The position numbers and the translations under genes are program-made. Positions 1-8,844 of a DNA stretch of 64,000 nucleotides are shown one piece after another. The stretch is taken from positions 186,001-250,000 of the forward strand of contig JBGCDH010000024.1 in NCBI GenBank assembly GCA_045105235.1, read 5' to 3'. This stretch comes from GCA-2684655 sp045105235. GTDB lineage: Bacteria > Planctomycetota > UBA1135 > UBA2386. Each line of letters starts with the position of its first letter. Within the stretch, counting starts at the first letter, position 1. The notes under the pieces are model-generated. The model did no database searches. It was not told the origin of the DNA and saw nothing but the letters and a program-made list of their open reading frames with translations.

Positions 1-183
1 GGTCAGATCGCGCGACCCGCGAAGCTTGGCTGCAGCGGCCGCAATCGTCTCGTGCGGATCATCCAGCCGCCGCCGTCCTGCTGCCCGCAACCCCGTAGGC
101 AGCGCCGCCAGACCTGCAGCCGCGGCCCCTGCGCGCAACAGCGTACGCCGGTTCAATTGCTCGACCGCATTGCCCTTCGACAT
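1..183 (-). CDS. Tat-exported protein, N-terminus only
   Basis: Sixty-one codons run from an ATG at 183 off the left edge of the window. The N-terminus carries a twin-arginine signal: the NRRTLLRAG stretch at about residues 11-19 is followed by an Ala/Leu/Gly-rich segment ending near ALPTGLRAAG. The product is therefore expected to cross the cytoplasmic membrane folded through the Tat pathway, which in planctomycetes is common for cofactor-containing or metal-dependent periplasmic enzymes. The mature part seen here (RRRLDDPHETIAAAAAKLRG) is too short to name a family. The gene points away from the window, and 93 bp separate its start from the end of the HAD gene behind it, so it could be the next member of the same minus-strand run. 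Confidence 0.7.
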   Translation of the reverse strand, partial: MSKGNAVEQLNRRTLLRAGAAAAGLAALPTGLRAAGRRRLDDPHETIAAAAAKLRGSRDLT

Positions 184-276
184 CGACACGATTGTGCCGC
201 GTACCGCCGGCCGCATCTACGGGACAACGAAAAAGCCGGAGAAGAGGGCGTAGCCTGCTCTCCTGACGAAGTCGTT

Positions 277-978
277 TCAGGGCTTGGCCAGAAGCTCGCG
301 TAGCTCAGCAACACCGTCGAGCAAGCGCAGGGCCCCTGCGCTTCGCAAGCGGTTGGCGTGCTGTTCGCCGCCAACTCGGCCGCGTGGGCAAACCGCCAGC
401 GGCAGTGCGCCGCCGCCGCGCGCTGCCACCACATCACTAGGGTTATCACCTAGCATCCAGGCCGTCTTCGCATCGAGGTGCTGCATCGCAAGGCGCACCG
501 GAAAAGGGTCTGGCTTGCACGGACCGTCGTCGCTGCCGACGACGACCTGCACATGGTCCGCAAAACTATGCCGCTCGAGCACGGAGTCCGCCAGCCGACG
601 TGGACACGTGGTCACAACCCCGACCCGGCAACTCGCCGCAATGGCCGCGACATCTTCGGGTGCAGCGATCCGCCGCCGCGCGGAGATATCCGCCAGCACA
701 CCATCGAGGTCAAACAGCACCGCAGCCGGCCGCAGCGCGGTCTGCACCACGTGCGCATAGGCTCCGCCGTCCTCGGCAACGACCAGCGCATCGCCTTCGA
801 GGCGAGCACGAAGGCCGAAGGCTGCAAACGCCATCCGCAGCCACTCCACGCCAAAACGCGCGGCGCGCCCTGCTGCTGGCCCCGCTGCGTCAGCGCATCG
901 TAGCGCCACGCAGCCGTCGTCAACCGGCGACGCCGTCACACCAAGCTCTGCGAGCACCGCCTTACCGGCCCCGGTCAC
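277..978 (-). CDS. HAD-superfamily hydrolase (subfamily IA)
   Basis: A predicted cytoplasmic phosphatase of the haloacid dehalogenase superfamily, 233 residues. The nucleophile motif I is FDLDGVLAD, motif II is in VVTTC, the conserved lysine is in CKPDPFPV and the acidic motif III is LGDNPSDVVAA. I chose the GTG at 978 because it overlaps the stop codon of the cytochrome gene as GTGA, giving translational coupling; upstream in-frame starts lie inside that gene. About 75 residues before motif I match nothing I recognise. The arrangement resembles the TIGR01548 type (HAD-SF-IA-hyp1), sometimes fused to amino-acid biosynthesis domains. The substrate cannot be deduced, and linkage to a periplasmic cytochrome is unexplained. 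Confidence 0.8.
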   Translation of the reverse strand: MTGAGKAVLAELGVTASPVDDGCVALRCADAAGPAAGRAARFGVEWLRMAFAAFGLRARLEGDALVVAEDGGAYAHVVQTALRPAAVLFDLDGVLADISARRRIAAPEDVAAIAASCRVGVVTTCPRRLADSVLERHSFADHVQVVVGSDDGPCKPDPFPVRLAMQHLDAKTAWMLGDNPSDVVAARGGGALPLAVCPRGRVGGEQHANRLRSAGALRLLDGVAELRELLAKP

Positions 979-3080
979 TTCGCCAGACCGCCGAGATACT
1001 GCCAGATGGACTCGAACTGCTTGTCGGCATCGCCACCAAGAACATCCGTGAACGCGGTGCGGCCGCGGTCGTCCGCGTATTTGGGCATTCGAGCCTCCGG
1101 ATCCAAACGCGGCGGATCGCGCAACCAGCGCGTGTAGTATTCGTGGCGTAGCCGGCGGCGTGCCGTCACCAGGTTGATGCCTTCGCGCTCGAAGACCTGC
1201 GTCGCCTTCTTGTCGCCGACGGCGTGGCACTGCACGCAGCCAAAGCCCGTGCCCATTTTCAGCAGTCGCTGGCCATGCACCGCAAGCTCTGCATCGCCAT
1301 CGCGCACCGGCTCATCGCGGTCGTCGTAGCCGTGTTCACGCGACAGACCGCGCGCGATCGCTTCGCCGTGGCGCGCAAACTTCGGCATGCGGGCCGTAAG
1401 CCACGGGCGCGGCGAAGCCTCTTCGCCGCGCAGGAAGCCGCGCAGCCACGACGGCTGCAGCTTGGCGCCGACCCAGGTCAACGACGGCACACCTTGCGCA
1501 ATCGGGTCCTGTTCTGGCGGCAGCGGCTCTTCTTCCGACCAGCGCTCCGCGAGACGCGCCCACGTCGACGGCATGCCGTCCATTGCGTGGCAAGCCTGAC
1601 AGCGCTCGGAGTCGATGTGGCGCGCGACAAAGTCGAGCGGCGAGCGACGGAACGGGATCTCGTTCGCAAAAGGCAGGAAGGCCCGCAGCGCCTGTCGCTG
1701 CGCCGGCTCCAGCTTGTGGTCGGGCGCCTTGCCGGCAGCGGCAGGATCGTCCGCAAGGCAGCCCCGATCGAGCTTCAGCGTCGCGAGCAGCGGGAAGATC
1801 CGGTCGGCGGGCGGCACATCGTCCGGCAGCGCATGGCACAGCACGCAGCCGTTTGCTTGCACAAGCCGCCGGCCGTTCTTGGCGTCACCAGCTTTCGCGG
1901 TGGCCACCTCGGCGCCGTCCAGCAAATAGGCCGCTAGCGAATCGGCATCGTCAACCGACAGCTTCAGGCTCGGCATGCGGATGTCGGGATGGTGCCGGGT
2001 AGGGTCCTGCAGGTAGAGAGAAAGCGACGTCGATTGGTACTTCGCGCGCACGTAGCCGAGATCGATCCGGCCGCCGAGTTCGGCGGTATTCGAAGGCTCC
2101 TCGGCGTGCAAATGGCAGGCAACACAGCCGAGTTCGCGAAAGCGCTCGCCACCAGCCTCGCGCTGCTCTGCGGTGAACTCCTTCGCTGGCAAGGGCTCCC
2201 CCGTCGCCGCGAGATACGCCGCGATGTCTTCGGCCTCGCCGCTGCGGAGCGCAAACTTCGGCATGCTGGCATCCGGACGGATCGCGTGCGGATTGCGCAA
2301 CCAGTCGACCAAGAAGGACGGATGGACGCGTGCCCCCACCCGGCGCAGGTCCGGCCCCACCCGGTTGAGCTCTTGGTTGCTCGACTCGCTGACGCGCAGT
2401 TCGTCGTAGTTGTGGCACCGTGCGCAGCGCCGCTCGACAAACAGCTGCTGCCCCGTGCGCAGTTCATCGCTGCGGGCCACGTCCGGATCGTCCGCGGGAA
2501 ACGACAGCATCTCGGGCAAGATCGGCTCAAAGCCAAAATCCAGCCCGGACCAGAACAGGCGCATCTGCCCGTCGCCGCGCGCCGAGCTTTGGAACGTCAG
2601 TTCGAGCTCGTTGGCCCCCTTGCGAAGGCGCACGGCCTTCTCTGACTCGAGCCCTCCGCGCCGGCCCATGCGGCCGTCGAGCACGACCTTGTCGCCGATC
2701 TTCAGGGTGGCCTTGCCCTTGCCCTCGATGCGAAAGCGCATGCGGTCGCGCGCCCGCAGCGTGACGACCGCGCGGTAGGTCGCGCGAAACGCACCCGGCG
2801 CGAGATACGGGGAAGGCGTCTCGCCGCGCTCGACCGCCAGCGACAGCAATCGGGCACGCTGCGTATGCGTGACGCTGGCGTCGCGCAGCGACTGAAACGT
2901 CACGCGAGCACCTTGGGCCATGGCGCCCTGCCCCTGCGGAGGCGAGTGCGATGGCGGCGCCGGCAAACGATCGCGAAGTCCATCGGACGAACCGGAGCCG
3001 AATGCAGTGGCGACCGTCACGGCCGCAAACCACGACAGCGCCAGCGCGCGCGACCCAAGCAGCTTGGCAGCTCGCATCAT
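975..3080 (-). CDS. Secreted penta-haem cytochrome c with PA14-like N-terminus
   Basis: A 701-residue exported protein with an N-terminal signal segment (residues 7-28). Five CxxCH haem c motifs are visible: CARCH (219-223), CVACH (317-321), CVLCH (410-414), CQACH (492-496) and CVQCH (613-617). Several MPK/MPS motifs (SMPKF, RMPSL, RMPKF, RMPKY) fit the distal methionine ligands of class I cytochrome c domains. Residues about 90-195 look like a PA14-type beta-sandwich, suggesting carbohydrate or surface binding. The ATG overlaps the stop of the preceding gene (ATGA), and its own stop overlaps the HAD start, so three genes are coupled. It probably takes electrons from the neighbouring propeller protein. 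Many planctomycete relatives carry propeller and CxxCH on one chain; here they are split. Confidence 0.88.
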   Translation of the reverse strand: MMRAAKLLGSRALALSWFAAVTVATAFGSGSSDGLRDRLPAPPSHSPPQGQGAMAQGARVTFQSLRDASVTHTQRARLLSLAVERGETPSPYLAPGAFRATYRAVVTLRARDRMRFRIEGKGKATLKIGDKVVLDGRMGRRGGLESEKAVRLRKGANELELTFQSSARGDGQMRLFWSGLDFGFEPILPEMLSFPADDPDVARSDELRTGQQLFVERRCARCHNYDELRVSESSNQELNRVGPDLRRVGARVHPSFLVDWLRNPHAIRPDASMPKFALRSGEAEDIAAYLAATGEPLPAKEFTAEQREAGGERFRELGCVACHLHAEEPSNTAELGGRIDLGYVRAKYQSTSLSLYLQDPTRHHPDIRMPSLKLSVDDADSLAAYLLDGAEVATAKAGDAKNGRRLVQANGCVLCHALPDDVPPADRIFPLLATLKLDRGCLADDPAAAGKAPDHKLEPAQRQALRAFLPFANEIPFRRSPLDFVARHIDSERCQACHAMDGMPSTWARLAERWSEEEPLPPEQDPIAQGVPSLTWVGAKLQPSWLRGFLRGEEASPRPWLTARMPKFARHGEAIARGLSREHGYDDRDEPVRDGDAELAVHGQRLLKMGTGFGCVQCHAVGDKKATQVFEREGINLVTARRRLRHEYYTRWLRDPPRLDPEARMPKYADDRGRTAFTDVLGGDADKQFESIWQYLGGLAK

Positions 3081-6025
3081 TCGCCCTTCGGGAAGCCCGG
3101 GTTGGACGCCAGCGCGTGGATCGTATTGTGCAGTTCGCCGCGCAGCAGCTGACCACCGGCGCTGTCCATGTCCCAGGTGATCTTCATCTGGTTGACCGCG
3201 CGCATGCCGTCGACCTGCAGGAACACCGTGCGGCCGTCGGGCGACAGCTTTGCGGATCGGATCGCGAGCGCATCGCGGTTCGGCTTGCCTTGCGCAACCT
3301 CACGCTCGGGCTCGATCACCGAGATCTCGGGCGAGCCATAGTTTTGCGAATAGCGATAGTTCCACACCTCGACGCCAAAGCTCTCGGTATCGGCCGCGGT
3401 CTCGGCATCGAGAGGCTGCGCAAACGTCAGGTAGACGCCGTCCTTGCACGTCTTCAAGCCAACGGGAACCGGCAGCGGCTGCTGCGTACGACGCACGCGA
3501 TGGAAGCCACCGTCGCGAGCCGCCTTCGTCTGCCAGCCTTTCAGGCCGATGACGTAGAGTTCGCCATCAAGAGGCGAAAAGCGTCCGCGCATGCAGCTTG
3601 ACGAGTAGTTGGCCGGCAAGCGCACGACGCCGCCCTGCATGCGCCCCTCGACGCGCTCGGGCAGCACGAGATACGTCGAGCACGTCCCGTAGGAATTGTG
3701 CAGCAGGCGCCCCTGTAGGTCGGGCCAGCCGCTGCCGTTCACCCACACCTGCCCACCGCTGGAGTTGTCGACTTCCATCGGCATCCAGCACAGCGGCAGG
3801 TCGGGTTGCTCGGGCACGTCGTCACGATGCGCGGTGTCCTTGACGCCGGCGTAGAAACCCGGCTTCTCAATCCAGTTGAGGCGGCAGCGCGGCATGTAGG
3901 TGCCTTCGTTGTCGCCACTCGTCAGAACCCCGTTGGGGCCCACGCCGATGCCGTTCGGCGCGCGCATGCCGGTCGCAACGGCTTCGATCGCGTCCCCTTC
4001 CTTGCTGACCTTGAGGATCGTGCCGTGGTGCGGGACGATCTTCATGAAGCCGCGGCCACCCGGGTTCACCGGCGCGCCCTTGCTGAAGTAGAAGTTGCCG
4101 TCGGCGTCCGTCTGCAGATCGAACGCAAATTCGTGGAACGCGGCCGTGATGTAGACCTGGTTGTTGAAGCACTCATAGCGATCGGCCTCGCCGTCGCCGT
4201 TGTCGTCGAACAGCTTGGTCAAGCCATCGCGACCGTGCACGTAGACGACATCGTCGACAATTCGCAAACCGAGCGGATCAAAGAGCCCGGTGGCGAAGCG
4301 CTTCCAGGTCAGTTCGTCGAGATCGTCATCGATGCCCGAAACGACCCAGACATCGCCGTTCCACGTCGAAACCGCCGCGCGGCCATCTGAAAAGAAGTCG
4401 AACGCGCCCGTGCGCATGCGCGAGCCGTAGGGATTCTCAAACGGAATGGTGATCGTATCGACCGCGAACGCGCCGTCGTCGCTGCCGCGAACCCCCTTGG
4501 TGACGATGGTCTCGGGCCAGCGCGTCTTGCCAGCGCCGCTGGGCAAGGCAGCCACGTCGCGCGGCGCCTGCAGCATTTCGCCGACGGCGGCCACCGCATC
4601 GTTGCCGACGAGGGCCAGGGTCAGCGCGACGCGCAGCGGCTCCTCGTGCGGCGGCACATCCATGATGATGCGACCCTGCTCGACATCGAGCGCCACGCCC
4701 TTACTGCCGTGCAAGACGGCCAATGCGTTGCGCGCGGGGCGGCCGTTGACATCAACCCCGGCCTTGGTCTCACCCGCAAAAACATCGACCTCGCAAAAGA
4801 ACGCCCCGCCCGACTGCACGTCGAACAGCAGCTGACGAAACGTGCCAAGACCGCTTTCGCGATGCACGCCGACACAGTGCTTGTCGCCGGATCCAAGCGG
4901 CCGGCTGTCGACGCGTGCGATCTGCGTCCAGCCAGCCTTTTGCGGATCCTTTGCCGCGGCGTCCGCCTCGCCGTTGGCGCCGTAGAGAACGTAGCGCTGC
5001 TGGCTGCGGCCGCCCTTGTGCCAGCTGTAGGTCTGCACGCGCGAGACGTCGACGGAGTCCTTGAGATCGACAACGAAGCGACCGCGGTCGGTATCGCGGC
5101 CATCGACCTTGTGCTTGTCAAACCAGACGCTGCCCTGCCAGTCGTCGTCGTTGGCCGACGCCTTGCCGTCCATCAGCAGCGGCAGCAGTAAGTCGTCACC
5201 GCTCGCATCCGCCGATTTGCCGTGTGCCGGGGCAAACGCCGGCACAAAGGCGATGGTCGCGCCACTGCCGCTGTTTGTGTCCAGGTAGTCGACAGCCGAA
5301 GGCGCGCCGAGAGCCAGCGTGTCCCATGCGACCGTCGTCGCTTCGAGCTCGACGGGCAACACCGGCTGCGGCTGCCACTGCAGCTGCGCCATGCGCTGCG
5401 CGCCATCGCTGGAGGTGGAACTGCGCCCCGCGTTGGCGGGACCATCGAGCACCAGCATGCGCTGCGGAACCGTCGACGCGCCGAGCTCGAGCGTGCGCCG
5501 CAGCATCGGCACGGGTCCGCTTTCGTCGAGAGCGAAGTGCTCGTGCACGACCATGTCGCCAATGCGGTAGTCGATGAGGATCTGGTCGCCGACCCGACGA
5601 TGCCCAAGATACTGCCCCCATTCGCGCGGCAGCGGGCCGTGCGGAATCGAGCGCGGGTCGGCAAAGCTGCCGGCGCGGCTCCAGCCGGCTGCGGTGCGCG
5701 TCTCGGCCAGCACCTGCCCACGGCGCGACGGGAACGGGCCGTGCGAGCCGTCATAGGCCGTGCCGCGCAGGCGCAGCCAGCCATCGGTCCACGCGACCGA
5801 CATGCGCAGCAGCTCGGTGTCAAAAGCCACCGCGGCTTCGCGCGCCCCATTGCCGCCGCCAAGGCGCACCACCAGGCCTTTTTCGACCGTTCCCGCGAGC
5901 CCGCCGCTCTCGAACGTCGTCATCAGGCTCGGACCAAAGTCCATCGAGTATGGCCATTGCTGGCCCTGCGCGACCGCAGTTGTGGCGAGCAGAAGAGAAA
6001 CGAGTGAGGCATCGAGAATCCGCAT
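3077..6025 (-). CDS. Secreted beta-propeller protein (DUF6797-like)
   Basis: A 982-residue exported protein with a signal peptide ending near TTAVAQG. The first half (about 25-480) looks like the DUF6797 region of large planctomycete proteins and includes a sandwich stretch with VSRVQTYSWHKGGRSQQRYV that resembles an F5/8-type binding module. Residues about 500-850 are a sorbosone-dehydrogenase-like propeller, seen in DGLTKLFDDNGDGEADRYE, TDADGNFYFSKG, GMRAPNGIGVGPNG and SGDNEGTYMPRCRLNW. No CxxCH motif is present, so haem must come from the next gene, which overlaps by four bases. The likely role is periplasmic oxidation or binding of a sugar-like compound, with electrons passed to the cytochrome. 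The substrate is unknown. It is the first gene of the coupled run. Confidence 0.8.
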   Translation of the reverse strand: MRILDASLVSLLLATTAVAQGQQWPYSMDFGPSLMTTFESGGLAGTVEKGLVVRLGGGNGAREAAVAFDTELLRMSVAWTDGWLRLRGTAYDGSHGPFPSRRGQVLAETRTAAGWSRAGSFADPRSIPHGPLPREWGQYLGHRRVGDQILIDYRIGDMVVHEHFALDESGPVPMLRRTLELGASTVPQRMLVLDGPANAGRSSTSSDGAQRMAQLQWQPQPVLPVELEATTVAWDTLALGAPSAVDYLDTNSGSGATIAFVPAFAPAHGKSADASGDDLLLPLLMDGKASANDDDWQGSVWFDKHKVDGRDTDRGRFVVDLKDSVDVSRVQTYSWHKGGRSQQRYVLYGANGEADAAAKDPQKAGWTQIARVDSRPLGSGDKHCVGVHRESGLGTFRQLLFDVQSGGAFFCEVDVFAGETKAGVDVNGRPARNALAVLHGSKGVALDVEQGRIIMDVPPHEEPLRVALTLALVGNDAVAAVGEMLQAPRDVAALPSGAGKTRWPETIVTKGVRGSDDGAFAVDTITIPFENPYGSRMRTGAFDFFSDGRAAVSTWNGDVWVVSGIDDDLDELTWKRFATGLFDPLGLRIVDDVVYVHGRDGLTKLFDDNGDGEADRYECFNNQVYITAAFHEFAFDLQTDADGNFYFSKGAPVNPGGRGFMKIVPHHGTILKVSKEGDAIEAVATGMRAPNGIGVGPNGVLTSGDNEGTYMPRCRLNWIEKPGFYAGVKDTAHRDDVPEQPDLPLCWMPMEVDNSSGGQVWVNGSGWPDLQGRLLHNSYGTCSTYLVLPERVEGRMQGGVVRLPANYSSSCMRGRFSPLDGELYVIGLKGWQTKAARDGGFHRVRRTQQPLPVPVGLKTCKDGVYLTFAQPLDAETAADTESFGVEVWNYRYSQNYGSPEISVIEPEREVAQGKPNRDALAIRSAKLSPDGRTVFLQVDGMRAVNQMKITWDMDSAGGQLLRGELHNTIHALASNPGFPKGE

Positions 6026-6416
6026 GATCTGCGGCGGATGTTACGAATCCTGCGGGCCGAAGGCACCGAACGATGTGCGATCTGTTCGTCGCGGCGCCTG
6101 TTCCATTTTGGACCGGTGACCGCGGCGTGCTCTCCCGAAGAACACGACAGAACGTCATGTTGCCATCCGCGCTAGGCCGGCCGCTCTGGTGGCGCGCTCC
6201 GAAGAATCCCATGTAGCGGTCAAAGGACAGGCTCCGCGGAGCGCGCCGCAACAAATTACTTCACTGCGTAACAATACCGCACGACACGGGCGCCCGCCCC
6301 CATGAATGCGGCCCTTTGCGCCCGAATCGAACGCCACATCACAAGCCCGCCGGGCTTCGGTATCCTTATTGCTCAGGGTGGCAAGCAATCCACCGGGCAA
6401 CCTGCCGCGAGGAAAC
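6026..6416. other. Divergent intergenic region
   Basis: This 391-bp gap separates the minus-strand propeller/cytochrome run from the plus-strand Ser/Arg-rich protein and must hold both promoters. I see one candidate plus-strand promoter (6338-6366), entered separately. I found no convincing hexamer pair for the minus strand, no repeat array and no RNA gene. Short open frames here lack coding character. Confidence 0.6.
6338..6366 (+). promoter_or_regulatory. Candidate promoter overlapping a hairpin
   Basis: ATCACA (6338-6343) and TATCCT (6361-6366) are 17 bp apart, each matching 4 of 6 sigma-70 consensus positions. The spacer contains a perfect inverted repeat (AAGCCC-GCC-GGGCTT, 6343-6357), which could be an operator. 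The start codon is 51 bp downstream of the -10 box. This is a visual match only. Confidence 0.3.
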
Positions 6417-8732
6417 ATGACCAGACAACGCTGCTACCTTTTCGCACTCCTCGGCCTCTTGCTGGCCGCATTCGCCGCGCCGGCGGAGGCGCAGCGCAGC
6501 CGAACGGGTTCTCGCTCATCGACCTCCCGGTCGGCGCCACGGTCTGCTCCACGGTCTGCGCCACGGTCGGCTCCACGGTCGGCTCCCAGGTCGAGCCCAC
6601 GGGCGAGTCGTCCGTCGACCCGCTCGGCACCTCGATCGACGCGGCAGTCGCCTTCGCGCAGCAGCTCTACGAGAAGTAGCTCTACGCGAAGCCGAGTCTC
6701 GGCGCCGCGCAGCACGAGCCGCAGCTCGGGCAGTCGCAGTTCGAGCAGCCGCAGTTCGAGCAGCCGCAGCCCGGGCAGCACGCGCTCTTCGCGGAGCGCG
6801 CCCCGCTCAACGAGCCGTGCCCCCTCCTCGTCGCGCTCTTCGCGCGGCAGCACCACAAGCACGCGCGGCTACACCCCTCGCACCCGAAGCTCCACGAGCG
6901 GCTACCGTCCACCCTCTCGCACGACGGTCGGTGGCTCCCGCTCGTCCACGACGAGTCCCCGCAGCAGCACAACCACCGGCTCGAGCCGCGTCATCCGTCG
7001 CAACATCGCACGCCCGACGACCGGTTCGACCACGCGCTCGATCGGCGGGAGCAGCCCGAACAACGGCAACAGCAACCGGCGCACGATTCGACCGGGGGAA
7101 CGCAGCACGTCGCCACGCACGACGCGCGGCCGCTCCGGCGCAGCTTCGACTAGTTCGGACCGCTACAGCTCGCGACGTCCGTCGACGCGTAGCCGCGGCA
7201 CCTCAACCGCAGACCGCAGCGCCGCACGCAGTGGGACTCGTAGCGGGACTCGCAGCGGAGGAACTCGCAGCGTCAGCCCGGGCAGCCGCAGCCGCGCAGG
7301 CACCACGACGACGCGCTCGGCGCGACGCTACGCCCCGGCCGACCGCACCCGACGCAGCAGCGTCCGGCAGCCCGCTGACGTCGCTGCGGCAACGCGGCGG
7401 ACCGGCCGTATCGGCGACACCCGGACCAACCGCACCGCCCCCAGGGCTCGACGGACGCCTGCCGGCACCACCGTCGCGCGCGTTCGAAGCAATGGCATCG
7501 TGCGGCGCGCCGGAGCGCGCCTGACGACCCGTAGAGCTGCCCCGCGACTCGGTGGCTTCCGCACGGGTAACGCACGGTTTGGCAACGCACGCTTTGGCAA
7601 CGCACGCGTCGGCGCAGCCGGCTTTGGGCGTCTAGGCCGGGTCGGCCAGTTCTTTGGCACCGGCTACCGCTGGGGCGGTTTCGGGTTTGCCAACGGCTGC
7701 GCACCGATCTGGAACGGCTACTGGGGCTTCAACAATTGGGTCCGCTTTGGCGGCGGCTTTGGCGGCATTGGCGGCTTCGGTGGAGGCTTCGGATGCAACC
7801 CATTCCAAAGCTCCTTTGCTCTCGGCTTCGGCAGCTTCGGACTCGGCTTTGGCTGCAATGCCTTTGCGCCTCTGTGGGGCGCCTGGGGCGGGCTGACGCC
7901 GTGGAACGCGTGGCGCACCAACTTTTGGAACCGCTGCTACTCGGCGACCTACTGGAACAACTGGTCGGTGCCGAATGCCCTGCCCTCCAACTTCTGGTGG
8001 TATCCCAACGACACCTACTGCCCGACCTATCTCAGCGTGCCGAGCAGCGTCATCGTCGTCGACGAAGAGACGGCGGCCGACGGCTTCACGCTCGCTGCCG
8101 ACGAAGCCCCGCGGTCGACGGTCATCGGCGGAATCGTCGACGGTGCGCGTGCGGCAGCGGCCCCAGCGCCGGTAGAAAAGAGCCCAGCGCCCACCTCACT
8201 CGCCACCAAGTATGTCGAGCTCGGGGACTACTACTTCCAGGCAGCGCGCTTCGAAGAGGCCGCAGAGGCCTACGCCAAGGCTCGCTACCACGCGCCCAAC
8301 GACGCCTCGGTACATTTCGTCCTGGCCGACGCCGCGTTTGCCAACGGCGACTACCACTACGCCTCGTTCCTGATCTCCGAGGCCGTCCGCCTCGATCCAA
8401 CAATCGTGACCGCGGATGTCGACAAGCGCCGCATGTATGGCGACCGCACGCTGTTCGAGGCGCACATGACGGCGCTGGAAAAGCACTGTAAGGACAAGCC
8501 CTACGACGCCTGGGCCGAGCTCGTGCTCGCCTACAACCTGCGCTTTTCCGAGCAGCCGATGCGCGCCCTCGCCGCATTCCGCCGCGTCCTACAGCTCGAC
8601 CGAAACAACCAGGCGGCCGCCGCATTTGCGGCGGACCTGGAGGCGGCCGATCCGGGCGCAGGCTCGGCAGGCTCTGACGAGGGCCCGAGCATTGAGATCC
8701 CGAGCGAGAAGGACGCCGCGACGGGCCGCTAG
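6417..8732 (+). CDS. Secreted Ser/Arg-rich low-complexity protein with TPR C-terminus
   Basis: A 771-residue protein. I chose the ATG at 6417 because GAGG lies a few bases upstream and a clear signal peptide follows (MTRQRCYLFALLGLLLAAF, cleavage near AEAQ). Residues about 27-400 are almost entirely Ser, Arg, Thr, Gly and Pro, including tandem RSAP units and RS/SSRSS runs. Next comes a segment of repeated NARFG, then a Gly/Phe/Trp/Asn-rich stretch (about 420-560) with GGFGG runs and several cysteines. The last 170 residues hold TPR-like helices (DYYFQAARFEEAAEAYAKAR; FRRVLQLDRNNQAAAAF). The strongly basic exported domain suggests binding to polyanions, cell wall or surface matrix, with TPRs recruiting a partner. 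No family can be named. Confidence 0.8.
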   Translation: MTRQRCYLFALLGLLLAAFAAPAEAQRSRTGSRSSTSRSAPRSAPRSAPRSAPRSAPRSSPRASRPSTRSAPRSTRQSPSRSSSTRSSSTRSRVSAPRSTSRSSGSRSSSSRSSSSRSPGSTRSSRSAPRSTSRAPSSSRSSRGSTTSTRGYTPRTRSSTSGYRPPSRTTVGGSRSSTTSPRSSTTTGSSRVIRRNIARPTTGSTTRSIGGSSPNNGNSNRRTIRPGERSTSPRTTRGRSGAASTSSDRYSSRRPSTRSRGTSTADRSAARSGTRSGTRSGGTRSVSPGSRSRAGTTTTRSARRYAPADRTRRSSVRQPADVAAATRRTGRIGDTRTNRTAPRARRTPAGTTVARVRSNGIVRRAGARLTTRRAAPRLGGFRTGNARFGNARFGNARVGAAGFGRLGRVGQFFGTGYRWGGFGFANGCAPIWNGYWGFNNWVRFGGGFGGIGGFGGGFGCNPFQSSFALGFGSFGLGFGCNAFAPLWGAWGGLTPWNAWRTNFWNRCYSATYWNNWSVPNALPSNFWWYPNDTYCPTYLSVPSSVIVVDEETAADGFTLAADEAPRSTVIGGIVDGARAAAAPAPVEKSPAPTSLATKYVELGDYYFQAARFEEAAEAYAKARYHAPNDASVHFVLADAAFANGDYHYASFLISEAVRLDPTIVTADVDKRRMYGDRTLFEAHMTALEKHCKDKPYDAWAELVLAYNLRFSEQPMRALAAFRRVLQLDRNNQAAAAFAADLEAADPGAGSAGSDEGPSIEIPSEKDAATGR
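6528..6599 (+). repeat. 12-bp in-frame tandem repeat
   Basis: Five consecutive 12-bp units of the form CGGTCKGCKCCM run from 6528 to 6587, with a degenerate sixth to 6599. They encode repeated Arg-Ser-Ala-Pro. The unit length keeps the frame. A second, 15-bp repeat in the same gene (7576-7605) encodes the NARFG motif. Confidence 0.9.
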
Positions 8733-8753
8733 CGAACCGGCGAATGGCGCGGA

Positions 8754-8768
8754 GGGGCAAGACGCCCC
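8754..8768 (+). terminator. Weak hairpin after the Ser/Arg-rich gene
   Basis: GGGGC-AAGAC-GCCCC forms a 5-bp stem 21 bp after the stop codon. It is followed by a run of nine cytosines (8770-8778), not a T-tract, so intrinsic termination is doubtful. The C-run is a possible slippage site outside any gene. Confidence 0.25.
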
Positions 8769-8844
8769 GCCCCCCCCCTCCAGGCTGCCGTCATTCCCGG
8801 CGGACTGTCGATCGCGTGGCGCCGCCGCGCTACGCTGCCTCGCG

